From contig CAJQUW010003414.1 in NCBI GenBank assembly GCA_907163375.1, positions 144,119-208,118 on the forward strand: DNA of 64,000 bases, in the 5' to 3' direction. Every line of letters starts with the position of its first letter. The stretch's first letter is position 1. Below the pieces are notes generated by a model, which did not search any database, was not told the origin of the DNA, and worked only from the letters and a program-made list of their open reading frames with translations. Made by a program: the position numbers and the translations under genes. Shown piece by piece: positions 1 to 10,335 of the stretch. This stretch comes from Prostheceraeus crozeri. Lineage: Eukaryota > Platyhelminthes > Polycladida > Euryleptidae.

Positions 1-205
1 CTGTAAAATATCACCATTCCTTCTGCGTTACTATCATGATCATTCAATGTCGTGGTAATTTCTTCAAAACTGCAAACATTTGCATATCTCACATTTGGTA
101 ACAATTGCCAACTAACTGTATTCCCCTCGAGTTCATTTGATGAAATCGAAAGTGTATACAAATTGGTGATACAAATTTTAATGAATGCTGAGTTTCCACT
201 CTACC
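1..205 (-). other. Possible partial exon at the window edge
   Basis: One minus-strand frame stays open from about position 205 to the window edge, over 60 codons, after possible AG acceptors (TTAG, then GGTAG). The predicted peptide has a balanced composition and alternating hydrophobic residues (…LYTLSISSNELEG…), suggestive of a beta-rich extracellular domain. I do not recognise a family. A different minus-strand frame with a Met start (280-89) overlaps it and looks less protein-like. Chance cannot be excluded at this length. Confidence 0.2.
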
Positions 206-495
206 TAATATACTTACTCTATAATCTGGGTCATTGTTGCTAAATCTGAAGAAGAATAAAATTACTGAAACATGCAACAACTACAAATTTCTGCCACAAG
301 GCGATTCATTGCAATTAGATTTGCCAAAATACTTTCATATACAGATTTCATATGACAATAGCCGTGAATGTAACAAAGAAAGCAGAAGTGAATATATGCA
401 TGTATATTTCAAATTCAATGAAAATCATTACATATTTTTGTAGTAGTAGGTATCACTTTTGCAGCAAAAATTCAGAAGAAAATGTTAAATGATTT

Positions 496-2184
496 TACAG
501 GGTGTTCATAAAGTCCGTTCCAGATTTCATTTCATTTGTGTCATTGAACAAATAATCGGATCACTAAAACTTTTTCTTGTGCTTGATGATGAAGGTCAAA
601 AGTTTTGCTCAGGAAGGTATTTGATCAGTATTTAAATTTTTTCATCAACTGTGAAGCGTTAATAGCAAAGACGCGTGTGAGCGTGCTTGAAGCAAAAAAT
701 GAATGATGTCTAACAAGCCTTGTGGAAAAGTTATGTATTGAGAGAGAGATTGACTTGAAACAAATACGTTTTCAATCGGTGATACCTATGAATTCAACTC
801 ACTGCTTAAATGTCATTTAGTTCGCGACGAATAGGACATCATTCATTTTTGGTTTTCCTATTGCCGACACCATGCTGACAATTGAAGAGCGCGTTAAAAT
901 CGAGATAATGATGACACGATTAGAATCTGTAACTTTGGTTGAAAGGCAGTTTAAGAAAGAAGGAGCAATCAAAATCCGTTCCCACATGCATATGAGATCG
1001 ATTTACACTAAAATAAAGGAAACGGACTCTATTTTGGACGCTCCTTTCTCCGGAAGACCGAGCATTGAAGAAGAGAAGGTAGAAGAAGTTGAAACTGTTT
1101 TCCCAGACAATCCTTCCACATCTCTGCGCCAAGCGTCTGTAATGACACAGATTCCGGTCAGCACTATTCGGAAACTCTTCGAGAGTAGTTGAATATGAAG
1201 CTCTACAAAATTGACTTCAACAAACAACTTCTCACCGACGACAGAGCGGCAAGGATTGTGATGCGCAACGAATTTCAAAATCATATTGCCTTTGATGAGA
1301 ACTTCCTATCACGACTGTGCTTTTCCGATGAGGCAACATTTCACCTGTCTGGGCATGTGAATCAGCATAATTGTGTTGTTTGATGAATTCAGAATCCTCA
1401 TGCTGTAGAAGAAGTTCCCATCAAATCTCCGAGAGTCACTGTTTGATGCTCGGTGTTTCGTAGCGAAATCATTGGCCAATACTTTTTTGACTAGACGGCT
1501 TTTTCGAAACAATACAAAAAAATGCTTGAAGAATACTTCGACCCGGAGCTTCGAAGGCTTAGAACAGCTATCCTTCAACAAGATGGTGCGCCACCTCATT
1601 GGTCTCTGGAAGTCGACGCTTTCTTAAATCAACACTTTCTTAAATCAACACTTTCCTGCAAGATGAATTGGTAAAGACGGTCCTTTGCATTGGTCAGCAA
1701 GAAGTCCGGACTTGTCATCTCTCGACTTTCATCTATGCATTAAAAATCGCGTTTACCGAAGGAGGCCTTTTTCTTCGACTAAACTGCATGATTTTATCGA
1801 AGAAGTGATGGCTGTACCTGTTGACCGTCTTGCAGGTGTCTTTGCAACTTTTGAAAGACTTCTACAGCTTTGTCTGCGTGAGGGAGGAGGTCACTTGGAA
1901 TATTATCTCTGACACAACTTTTCCTTGTCTCCCGATTAAAAGATTTGAAGTTGGAATGCATTGTTCTTTTTTCTAAATGAGGTATGGGTCAGGAATCGTG
2001 ATAACTACGTGATTTTTATTTGCCGTCACATGCTGATTAGGAAAAGAGAATACTGATCAAAGACTTTCCTCAACAAAACTTTAGACCTTCATCATCAAGC
2101 ACAAGAAAAAATATTTAGTGATCCGATTATTTGTTTAGTGACAAGAATGAAATGAAATCTAGAATGGACTTAATAAACACCCTG
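496..2184 (+). mobile_element. Degenerate mariner/Tc1-superfamily element with long inverted repeats
   Basis: The left end (from 498, CAGGGTGTTCATAAAGTCCG) and the right end (to 2184, ending GGACTTAATAAACACCCTG) are imperfect inverted copies. The similarity extends about 100 bp inward on both sides, including a stretch near 575-600 that recurs inverted near 2084-2105. A TA dinucleotide precedes the left end (496-497), but the right side lacks the matching TA, so the target duplication is not preserved. The interior holds a broken transposase. Long TIRs plus an IS630/Tc1/mariner-type protein identify a class II element. Confidence 0.85.
872..1915 (+). pseudogene. Mariner-like transposase, frameshifted
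   Basis: Pieces of one transposase lie in order in different frames. At 872-1192 is a helix-turn-helix N-terminus with a linker (…SGRPSIEEE…). At 1189-1383 is the start of the catalytic domain, with the phrase FSDEATFHLSGHVNQHN that contains the first catalytic Asp. Near 1570-1605 is LQQDGAPPHW with the second Asp. At 1685-1912 is the C-terminus, WSARSPDLSSLDFHL, ending in EYYL. The wording of the motifs matches the IS630/Tc1/mariner group common in arthropods and other invertebrates. At least two frameshifts and a TAG near 1495 inactivate it. The protein would have bound the flanking TIRs and catalysed cut-and-paste transposition. Confidence 0.85.
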
Positions 2185-2241
2185 CCACACGAAAGCATAC
2201 CGGAAACTCACATTCATGATGACTTATCGTAATCAATGGAT

Positions 2242-2600
2242 TCAGCAACCCTTGATATGTGCAGTTATTAATGGTATGAACGTCGAGAAAGATCTAACAG
2301 TTCTTGATAAGGGTTGAATCAGTCGTCTTTTATCTCGGCAATGATCGGGTATAATATCATGTAGAATCTTCTCAGCACGCATAGCTTTATTGAAACGTTT
2401 GTGGAAGACGTGATTCGAAGACACTCAAATTTGTCACAGGTCCAGGCTGAAGAAGTTGATGTCCGGCAAACCAGACGACAAGCTCTTTTTTGAACGCGAT
2501 TTAGTTTCCCCTCAAGGTAAGCCGAAAGACAAACTAATGACTGCCTCGTACACTCAAGATCAGGTCTGACCAATCCAAAATTCTTAGGTCGTCATTTGTC
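2242..2600 (-). pseudogene. Non-LTR retrotransposon RT C-terminal fragment
   Basis: On the minus strand, 2573-2319 reads VRPDLECTRQSL… LNRVQKRACRLVC…. This is the region just after the reverse-transcriptase fingers/thumb in CR1/jockey-type LINEs, where the usual phrase is 'R.xLEYAS.VW.P… .+.ie.vQ+ra.R'. The frame then shifts into 2424-2242 (HVFHKRFNKAMRAEKIL…), which fits the next segment of such proteins. No catalytic YADD remains. It is a short 5'-truncated or eroded LINE remnant. Confidence 0.6.
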
Positions 2601-3600
2601 AATAGCGGTCGCAAAACTTTCAAGGCAGACAATATTAGACCAAGTGTACATATTTTGGGTATGCTCTATCCGATCGCGGGATCAGTTTTTCATTTCAAGT
2701 TGAACTTGTTACTGTAAAAAAGTTTTTTAATATTCAAACAATCATTTTCTAAAAATTTCGTAATTGTATCTAAAACAATCGACAGTTTTTTCATGAAAAT
2801 TGCAGTAGAACATATTTAAAACATGTCCTGTCTGATAATGTTGTCGATTTTGCATTTCCGTGGTTCTTGTAACTATGAATACCGTATAATAATTCATGCA
2901 ATCATTATTTTTGAATTTCATATTTATGAGTAGTATGTAGAGAACATACGTGGCAATAGTCACCATAACGAGGTAAAAAGTATCTTAGTATCAATTAACA
3001 TATTTACTGGACCACATATCCTCAACGCAAACTATGGAAGTTGCAAATCAACTTAAAACTCAAAAGTCTTATCAATAGAGGTGAAATCCAAAAATGTCAG
3101 AAAAATGTGGTCGTAAATTTTCACCATGTGGCTCCTTTGGATAAAATATTGGGTCTACAAAAACATCCACGACTCAGAGACAGCCAACACAAAGTTTGGA
3201 AAAGTCACTGTAGGAGTACTTCAAACAATTATTCGTTCCGGCGTGAGACAAAAAAAGCCGAGGGGGTCATAGTGCCTTCCCCCCCTTTAGACAAATAGCG
3301 TTTAGCCAGGGATATCTAGTCCCGGGATAGGAATGTTGTGTCAACTTTCCTTTTCTGCTGACGAGAGTAGGGTTACACTGTCAGATCGCCATTTACTCTG
3401 TGAAGGAAATGGTAAACAGTGTCACAGAGGTCGGCTTGCAATAGAGTTATGTATGCTTGTGTGAGCTGTGTGCATGAAGGTGGCTGCCTATTGTTTATTA
3501 AATGAGGCGGTTTTTGCAATATCGATTAATTGCAGGCTGCAATGCCGATGTGTCGCATTAGGATTTCCACGCTGTGTTGTGTTGATGTCTGCTGCTCGAT
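2601..3600. other. Stretch without recognisable gene
   Basis: I see only short chance ORFs. A pyrimidine/purine-skewed patch with runs of C and G occurs near 3250-3330. No TIRs or tandem repeats stand out. Confidence 0.5.
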
Positions 3601-4208
3601 ATGGGTTACAGCTGTTGTGTGGCAAATTGTAGAAGCAACTACTACAAGCCATTGAAAGGACAGACACCGGAAGAGAAGATCCCCGTGTTTAGATTTCCAG
3701 CCGATGAACACCAAAGGCAGTTATGGTTAAAAGCAATAAAACGTCAGGATACTGTCGACGGCAAACTTGTGGAATTCTTACCATTGGATAGACGTAGAGC
3801 ATGTGCTATACATTCTCGACCTGATGACTTCCTCACCGAATCTTCCGACAGCAGAAATCGCCTCGAATTCCGTGCTTCTAGGAGATTGAAAACAATTCGC
3901 TTAAAACCATCCACAGTTCCCTCTGTCTTCCCATCTGCGCCTTCTTACATGACTTCAAATGTTATTACTAATACTAAACGGAATACTTCATTGGCGTCCT
4001 CGTCTTCGTGGACTGACAATGATAATGATAAGTAATGGAATCATATGATGCTTTCCTATTAATGGACAGATGTTTCAATTTCGAGGAACTTGTGGAAAAA
4101 ATCAAACATTTGACTCCTCTATCTAATCGTTTCTATTTTTGCTTGTCGATCATCGCGAATGATGTACTTCCAGATGTTCCAGTCGTTACTAGTTATAATT
4201 TCTGCTAA
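3601..4208 (+). pseudogene. THAP-domain protein remnant (P-element/THAP type)
   Basis: The ORF 3601-4035 (144 codons) begins with a near-complete THAP zinc finger. It shows the CCVANC pair, the FRFPADE and W(L)KAIKRQD core, the ACAIH (C-x2-H) pair followed by DDF, and the basic/AVPTIF-like tail (…LKPSTVPSVFP…). THAP domains bind DNA in P-element transposases and in host regulators. An overlapping reading frame, 4035-4208, continues with an acidic/aromatic segment (DAFLLMDRCFNFEEL…) of the kind that follows THAP domains in transposon-derived proteins. I therefore read a frameshift near 4033. No catalytic core follows, so this is a 5' remnant. A host THAP gene with a downstream intron is the alternative. 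Confidence 0.7.
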
Positions 4209-4326
4209 ATGACTTGACTGACTATTCACTTGCATTACAGCATTTAATGTTTGAAGTTCAACAAATTAACCTTATAGTCTTTGAGGTCACCCTGCTCATC
4301 TCAAATTTGCTGCTTTCTTCTGTCAG

Positions 4327-4521
4327 GTTGTCAAAGTGATGCAATGGGATATTCCTACAAAGGTGCGGTAAATACATCGGCATCGGGAAAGAAGTGTCTA
4401 CCTTGGAATAAAGTCAACAGTCTGCTTTTTGAAAACGTTTTTCGTGCTCACGGATTTCAGGGTCGCTATTATTCGATTTTTGCATTAATTTCATGGAATA
4501 GTAGTCAACCCGAGTCAAGCG
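4327..4521 (+). CDS. Exon: N-terminal half of a kringle domain
   Basis: A pyrimidine-rich acceptor (…CTTCTGTCAG) precedes 4327 and a strong donor (GTAAGT) follows 4521. The reading frame gives phase 1 at both ends. It encodes GCQSDAMGYSYKGAVN… SGKKCLPW. This matches kringle Cys1 to Cys2: 21 residues between the cysteines, the G-x-x-Y-K/R-G core and the SG-K-K-C-x-x-W signature. Kringles are disulphide-bonded extracellular ligand-binding modules. After Cys2 come about 40 residues not expected in a typical kringle (VNSLLFENVFRAHGF…). The exon may therefore use an earlier, weaker donor, or the loop may be enlarged. I infer that it pairs with 16107-16313, which holds Cys3-Cys6 in the same phase. 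The first coding exon (signal peptide) is not located. Confidence 0.6.
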
Positions 4522-4631
4522 GTAAGTACAAATTGGTTAAGCACATAGAAGGCGGATTGCTAGATATATATATATGTTTTCTTGAGCGGACATCAAATCT
4601 CCAACATATATTTCAGCGGAAGCAATATTAA

Positions 4632-6480
4632 TTCAAAGTATTCATCTATTAGTGTGTCATTTTATGTTGTATGGTTTGCGAATCTATTTGTGGACTTATC
4701 AATAGAAAAGCTTTCAATACTAATATTTTTCTTAGAGTGACCGCAGACGGCAACAATATGAAACAACATCTCTCACTGACGTTGTATGATCGCATCAATG
4801 AATTGCAGCTTAAATTATGCGCTGCCCAGTCAACCCGTACACGTGTAATACACGTGTATTTTTGATGTAAATGAAAATACACCACTTTTACACGTGTAAT
4901 GCACGTGTTATTATTTATGACTTGTTGCAAAGGTTAATTTTATAATTTCAATGTTATACTAATGCCAGGGTGCATGAATCTCAAGTCACAGTCATTTATA
5001 TTCTACTGCAGCTATACACTAAGTGGTAACAACAAGACATCCATATAAACGATTGATACCATATGAAAACGACGTCAAAATTGCACTATCACAACGATTT
5101 TGACTATTGATTCTCTAAATTCACAGAATACACATGCAAATAAATGACAATGTGCTATTCATTTTAGGCGAAATTCCTTCTTGGAAGCAATTAAATTTAT
5201 TCACTTTTTCATCAACTGATCCGAACAAAGCTTCGTTGATGTGTTAATTAACGTTCTTTAAAAGCATGCAAAAATATTTGGTAGGCCATGAGATAATCCA
5301 GAAATTTAAATTATATTTGTATTTTGTTCAAATGCTAGAGTCCGATTAATTCATCATTTCGGCATTAATCGCTGTGAAGATTTAGGCTGTAAAAATCCAT
5401 TTAAAAATCCTCTGCAATGCTATAATCGAGTTTTCATGTCTCAAAATTGATAGTAGGGTGCTTTGTATTCACATTCACTCATGTTTATTCGCATTATCTG
5501 AGACATTGTCAATCATCTGAGCTGCACGATAGCTGTTTTCCAATGGGTAGAAAATTTGATTCAAAAGCATACATTGACTTCTATGGTTAGCATGTGCTAT
5601 TGAATTTTGAATATGGTTCTCTTCGATTTCTTTGTCATCTTCCTAATTAGCTGCTGTCGATTTCTTTGATCATGCATGGAAGTCTATGATCTATATTGGT
5701 TTGGAAACTTAGCTACACATGCAGCAACATAGCATAATGTTGTGAATTCAAATTTGAACACCGCTTCATTGCGATATGTCTGGCTCATCAATGAACATTG
5801 ATCAAGTGGAATTATTGAAGTCTGCAGGATGAAGTCAATTTGATGATCAATTGAAATATTTGGAAAATGGAACTTGATCACATTTTGTGACGAATTGCTA
5901 TCATATTGCTTTATCTGTGATGAAGTCCGGTGAGCTTTACATTTTGTTTCTTAGAATATGCATGCATGATGTAGAGTATTTTTTTCTCCAGACATATGCG
6001 CTTTAAAATATTAATTCTTTGATATTTTCTGAAGTAACAATCGAGTTTCACTTGCATGTATATCTTTCTGGAAAGCTGTTAATCGCATTCCATGTCATAT
6101 GTCTCACGATTAACATGGCAAGGTCAGAATGGCAATGGCAATGAATGTGATCTTTTAGGATTGAATGCTTTTTGTAGTGTAGGCCCTACACGAGATTAAT
6201 TATTTGATATTACAACTGATTTGAATAAGTTTACAATTCACAAAATGTATCAGAATATTTTTCCTATTACAAGTTTATATTTTATAAGTTTGCAAGTTAT
6301 ATTTTGTAGATAGGATGGTTTGTAAATTCAAAATCACCAGGGACGGAGCTAATACGTTGACTGATTTTTTGAAGCTGATTATCAACGTCACATCAAGTGA
6401 AGAAATATTTTCACCAATGCAGTAAATGGCTACTTCTCATTTCTGTTTTATAACTATTTGTTTAATCTATTATATTTCAA
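4632..6480. other. AT-rich stretch, no gene seen; contains an E-box cluster
   Basis: Only chance ORFs under 100 codons occur. The one standout is the CACGTG cluster at 4840-4907, listed separately. The stretch lies in the inferred first intron of the kringle/7TM gene. Confidence 0.5.
4837..4908. promoter_or_regulatory. Four CACGTG E-boxes in two pairs
   Basis: CACGTG occurs at 4840, 4851, 4891 and 4902. Each pair sits in a near-identical block, TACACGTGTAATRCACGTGT, with an 11-bp centre-to-centre step, about one DNA turn. CACGTG is the canonical site of Myc/Max, USF and clock-type bHLH factors. The arrangement would put paired dimers on one face of the helix. It could instead be the vestige of a transposon end. 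Confidence 0.4.
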
Positions 6481-6489
6481 AAACACCAA

Positions 6490-6920
6490 GTTCATGTTGT
6501 AAATCGCTGCTTTGCTTTCAAAATCGCTTATTCAGCTCGTTGCATCAAGTCAAGGATAAAAGAACATCTCTCACAGAATAATAGTGCTGTTTTTCAACAT
6601 CTACAGACTCATCCCAATTGTTCACAGCCTATTTCATGGACGATACTTCATCGTGGATTGAATACTACTCAAAAGAGACTCACGTTAGAAGCTATGTACA
6701 TTCGGCAACATGCAGGCTCCCTAATGAACGGATGTTAAGGTGTAAATATAGACACTCATGTAACGGGTTCATCCAAGTTAATGTTTCTCTTCTAGCTGTA
6801 CTCAAAGTTTGTTTAAATAGGCCCACCTTTTACCACTCTCTTCTGCTTTATTTATTGTAAGTAACCTTAACAAAGCCGCAAGGCGAAATATTGGTTATCG
6901 TAATAAATCAATTTAGTATC
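6490..6920 (+). pseudogene. Penelope-like element, GIY-YIG endonuclease tail
   Basis: A single + frame around 6530-6740 reads ARCIKSRIKEHLSQNNSAVF… HLQTHPNC… ISWTILHR… KRLTLEAMYIRQ. This is the second half of a Penelope GIY-YIG nuclease: arginine helix, R-x-x-EH, NSAV-x-H-x(5)-C, then the catalytic-Glu helix in LTLEAxYI. The upstream RT is gone. Downstream, at 6862-6897, is the conserved 3' RNA fold (see that entry), followed by AATAAA near 6901. It is a truncated, inactive copy within the inferred large intron. Confidence 0.65.
6862..6897 (+). ncRNA. Degenerate hammerhead-like motif of a Penelope element
   Basis: TAACC (6862) pairs with GGTTA (6893-6897) as stem I. The hairpin GCC-GCAA-GGC (6875-6884) forms stem II and is followed directly by GAAA (6885). 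The position of the CUGAUGA box is occupied by TTAACAA, so the catalytic core is incomplete. Penelope elements are known to carry type I hammerhead motifs near their ends. This copy keeps the stems but probably not activity. Confidence 0.45.
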
Positions 6921-7780
6921 CGCAGAAGGTTATTTTTCATCACGCTTCCACTCCGGATACGAGGATCACCTGCATATTATTTGGAATAAATGACAAATAT
7001 TTATAACTTTATTTTCAATTTATTTCCAGGATTGCTTGCCACCTGGATGAATTTTCATAACATTTCCTCAACCCCTGATTGGAAATTTGAATTTATGAAC
7101 TTTGGAATAAAGCTACTTATGAAGTTGTCAGACGTCATTGAAGTGGATGAGATGGTTTTGGCTAGATATGGAATATTTGTGAATTCCTGTGATTTACAGT
7201 TTCTAATGTGAAAGTCTTTTACTCCAAAAAATGTGCTTCTACTTATTCGGTGTCTTATAAACTTTCCTGTTGTGGGCTATAGATTTCACATTTGACCGAC
7301 CATTTAAAGCGATTTATGTGTGTTATGCATGCTCAGAGCAAATATAAGTTAAGAAGCGCTCGGAATAGCTAGGAGGTAATATAATGCAGATATGAATTCG
7401 GAACAAATTTCTAAGCAATCTAGCTAGAGGTTGGGTATGTTCGAAGCAATAAAAGAATGAAACGCCAAAATAAACTAGCATTGAATTTTAAGGCGTGAAA
7501 GGAGTGTAATTTTGGTGTATTTGTACACGTGTACTGGTTGACTGGGTGTAATGTTATTTGTGGACGATAAGCTATGAAAAGAACAGAAAATTCTTTATAA
7601 ACTGGCAAACAGTGTGTGTGGGTGTTTTATAGCATGGGTCTAAAGCCTCCAACAGAGATGTTGATACAACACGGACCACTTAAATACTGTTGAAATTCAA
7701 TCGATTCTCATGCCTTCCAGTTGTGTCACACATCAGAGTGTCATACATACAGAATTAGATTGTTTAAGCTTGTCACTTTG
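6921..7780. other. Stretch with one unassigned exon-like ORF
   Basis: An acceptor-like TTTATTTCCAG ends at 7029. It opens a frame of about 60 codons (…GLLATWMNFHNISS… ending at 7211), also phase 1. I recognise no domain and see no strong donor before the stop. The rest holds nothing I can name. A single CACGTG occurs near 7529. Confidence 0.25.
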
Positions 7781-8448
7781 CTAGGAGTGCAAAAACTGAT
7801 TCAAAACGATGTCACATGCAGGAACTTACTAAGTGGGTAAATAGAAACTTTTACTGCCTTACATAGATAGGAGAAATACTCGTCCGTCGCTTGCGGATTG
7901 CTGTGAATTCCTTCAAAATACTTCGATCGTCAAGATTCCTTCAGATTCGAAATATTCAGATCATTGCGCAAAGTTTTCGCGATAATGTTGTGCCCTCCGA
8001 TCATTATTAAAAAAAATAATCAGGCGCACGGAAAAACACTGACAAACTTCTCTGTAAATGTAGAACTTGACATCGTCTGTGTTTGAAATTTAAGCGGATG
8101 CAATAGTCGCGCAGTCCAAAAGATACTTTTATTGTTGTCATCTTTTTGATCTGGAAACACGACCTTTTATTTCCATGAACAAACATCAAGGCATTACGTA
8201 ATCATTCAATGCGATTCTATGCAGCAATAGAAACATTATAGTGACAGTCTAGAGATAATGAACGGCGTCACCTGCAGGTGTATTGACAAAGGACAATTCC
8301 ATTCACCAAATGAGAACAACAATAGTTAGCATCAAACAGTCTGCGTCTCTTTGCTGTGTGATCCCGTTGATAACAGTCACTGAAGCTTCGAACAATTTGA
8401 CGGGTTTAATGTTGAACTGGCTGCTCGTTGTCCGATTGCTATGGTATT

Positions 8449-8973
8449 CGCCATTTTGTCAGGCTGTCGTGCGGTCGCCGCGCGTGCACGGCTCCTGCTA
8501 GCGTCATGCTTCTGCTTGGTTTGCTTCGCCTGTACTTAAATTATCATTGTTTGCTTGCACAGTTTTTACCTTATATTTGATCCACCCTTGCATCACCTGA
8601 CTGCATATATCTCCACTTGGCACTTGCTCAACGACTTTTCGGATCAATTGCGGGTTTATTCTCCTCGCTGGACAATACACGTTTTCTGCTATTCTACTAT
8701 CGCTCGCCATTGTCACTGGCTTAGTCATCGTCTCAAACCCAGCAACATTTCCCTTGTACATTACACCTCGTCTGCATCCTATTACCTGCGCGCTATATCC
8801 TGCCTTACCTTCTCCAACATCTTTCTGCAGTGCTGTGTGACGTGTTGCCCTGCATCATTCAACCCTATGACTTATTGTGACCTTCAGCCAGAGACGCGCT
8901 TTAATGTTTCTTTGTAAAAGCTCTTACCGATTCCTGATATGTAAGACTTTAATAAAGATATATTATTATTATT
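8449..8973 (+). mobile_element. Retroposon insertion with (ATT)n tail
   Basis: Copy II of the host repeat (minus strand near 15080-15110) reads …ATGGTATT|ATGTCAGCAG… without interruption. In copy I, about 525 bp lie between those two halves, ending AATAAAGATATATTATTATT. The GC-rich start (…GTCGCCGCGCGTGC…), the AATAAA and the (ATT)n tail are typical of a SINE or short LINE-derived element. The LINE at 50.3-53.7 kb has the same kind of tail. A minus-strand ORF of 85 codons (8761-8504) is present, but I cannot assign it. Confidence 0.7.
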
Positions 8974-9282
8974 ATGTCAGCAGATTGTGTGGATTGTTTT
9001 GACTCCAAAAGTGAACGCGTGAGCCAGCCAGTTGTTATATGCGATGACATTCAAAATTTTATTGATGAACTCGCTTACAGAAAACAAATTGATTCAAATG
9101 ATTTTGTCAAGATCGGCATTGATAATGGAAAGGAATCTCTGAAAGAGAATTTGCAGCAAATAGAAGATTGTTCCTATACTCATTTCCATGGAATCGAACA
9201 CAAGCAAATGTGCTTATGGAATCAATACATATATATTTGTCAAGTTACATGTATATTTTGTAATGAAAGATATCAACATTAA
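8974..9282 (+). pseudogene. Fragment of a transposon-associated protein
   Basis: The 102-codon ORF contains PVVICDDIQNFIDELAYRK… FVKIGIDNGKESLKENL. From memory this resembles a segment found in uncharacterised, transposon-associated proteins of invertebrates ('R…vKiGiDGGgGfLKi'). Here the glycine-rich part is eroded. It belongs to the host repeat into which the retroposon inserted. Function is unknown and similarity is weak. Confidence 0.35.
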
Positions 9283-9756
9283 CCCTCCGAGACCTGAGGG
9301 GGGAGCGGTCCAGTAGACACCTTTTACAAATTCCTTCTTTATCTGCATAAATCGATATGAAATCATAAGGAAAGTTGATTTTTAAGTAAAACAATGTTGT
9401 TTCCGCGCAGTAGGTTGATATAACTAATCCCTTGAGTGTCTTTCAGACTTCTCAGTAAACACATGCAAAAATGTGGTGCTTTTGTAATTCAACAACATCT
9501 ACCAAAGTATCAGTAGTATAGGGTATGACATCCGGCGCATCGCTTCGCTCGCACCGGATGTTACACCTTGCGAGATTTCAAAAATTTGCGTAGTCTATAA
9601 ATTTCAAAAATTTAGGTAGTCTCCAAATTTCAAAATTTAGGCAGTCCAAAAAATATCACGTGCTCGAAAATTTCACGTAGTCAAAATTTAAGTAGACTAA
9701 AAATTTAGGTAGTCTAAGAATTTCAGAATATTGTATTCAAAATATTTGTTAAAAAA
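9283..9756. other. Hairpin and short direct repeats upstream of the AT-rich ORF
   Basis: ACATCCGGCGC … GCACCGGATGT near 9529-9556 forms an 11-bp stem with one mismatch around a TCGCTTCGCT loop. From 9580 to 9720 the phrase AAAATTTAGGTAGTCT and close variants recur about six times. Such arrays just before an ORF suggest the end of a mobile element or a control region. No gene is seen. Confidence 0.45.
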
Positions 9757-10329
9757 ATGGATGAAACAAAAGTGGAAGAAACCTCAAAAGTGGAAGGAAC
9801 TTCGACGGCGACGAGAATGGAAGGAACTTCGGGAATATATCCTTCGTTATCTCAATTAAAAATAACTGAATTGAATAAAGAAAAACACAAATATAGAGTA
9901 CGTTATATGAAAGATGAGGAATCTCAATTATTATTAAGATTAGAGCATTATAAAAAATAAAGAAAAAGATGGTCTAAAGTTAAGAATGTAACGCAAAGTA
10001 TTGGAATATTTTTAACAATAAGTTTAGGTGCTTTAACAATTGTTATATCTTCAGGTGTTTTAGTATTTCCAGTAGCTGATACTGTTTTAACAGGTATGGG
10101 TGTTTTTACAACTTCACTTGTTACAATGTTAGATAAATCTTTAACAACTAAGAAACGAAAATCATTAAAAACTAAACATTTACACATTAAAGAAGTCCAT
10201 GACAAATTACATTACTACTTTCAAAAAGTCTGTGATGATAATGTTATTACGTTGGATGAAATTGAAAAATTTGATCAAATAGCTAATGAAGCTAATAAAA
10301 TATCTCTTCAATTACAGACACAAGAATAG
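9757..10329 (+). pseudogene. Two-part membrane-module ORF of probable mobile-element or viral origin
   Basis: ORF 9757-9960 (67 codons) ends with TAA. The same frame then continues to 10329 (another 123 codons), so one stop splits a protein of about 190 residues. The first part has repeated acidic/Thr phrases (VEETSKVEGTS). The second has a hydrophobic pair of segments (FLTISLGALTIVISSGVLVF and VADTVLTGMGVFTTSLV), then KKRKS and a charged helical tail (…VITLDEIEKFDQIANEAN…). The order resembles, from memory, small membrane-module proteins that recur in invertebrate mobile elements or integrated viruses. Synonymous positions are far more AT-rich than in the Gypsy ORF next door. I cannot assign a function. 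Confidence 0.45.
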
Positions 10330-10335
10330 ATAAGA

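Larger units (their letters stand above)
7780..9290 (+). repeat. Dispersed repeat, copy I, interrupted by a retroposon
   Basis: Sequence from about 7800 to 8448 matches, in inverted orientation, 15480 to about 15075. Shared landmarks include the CATGCAGGAACTTA phrase, the GCGGATTGCTGTGAATTCC phrase and the CTGTGTGATC…TAACAGTCAC phrase. Both copies have fragments of a common ORF (…DHCTKVFSIMLGPPIIL… in copy II) broken by stops. The match resumes at 8974 (ATGTCAGCAG), after an inserted element. This is therefore a degenerate multi-copy transposon-like sequence of unknown class. Parts also recur near 58010-58080. Confidence 0.65.

Noticed and set aside
3041..3298. 85-codon ORF as a gene
   Set aside because: It has no recognisable motif, is biased by low-complexity ends and lacks splice or promoter context.
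8504..8761. 85-codon minus-strand ORF inside the retroposon as a gene
   Set aside because: It looks protein-like in places, but the insertion's tail shows the element is transcribed on the plus strand and I find no family match.
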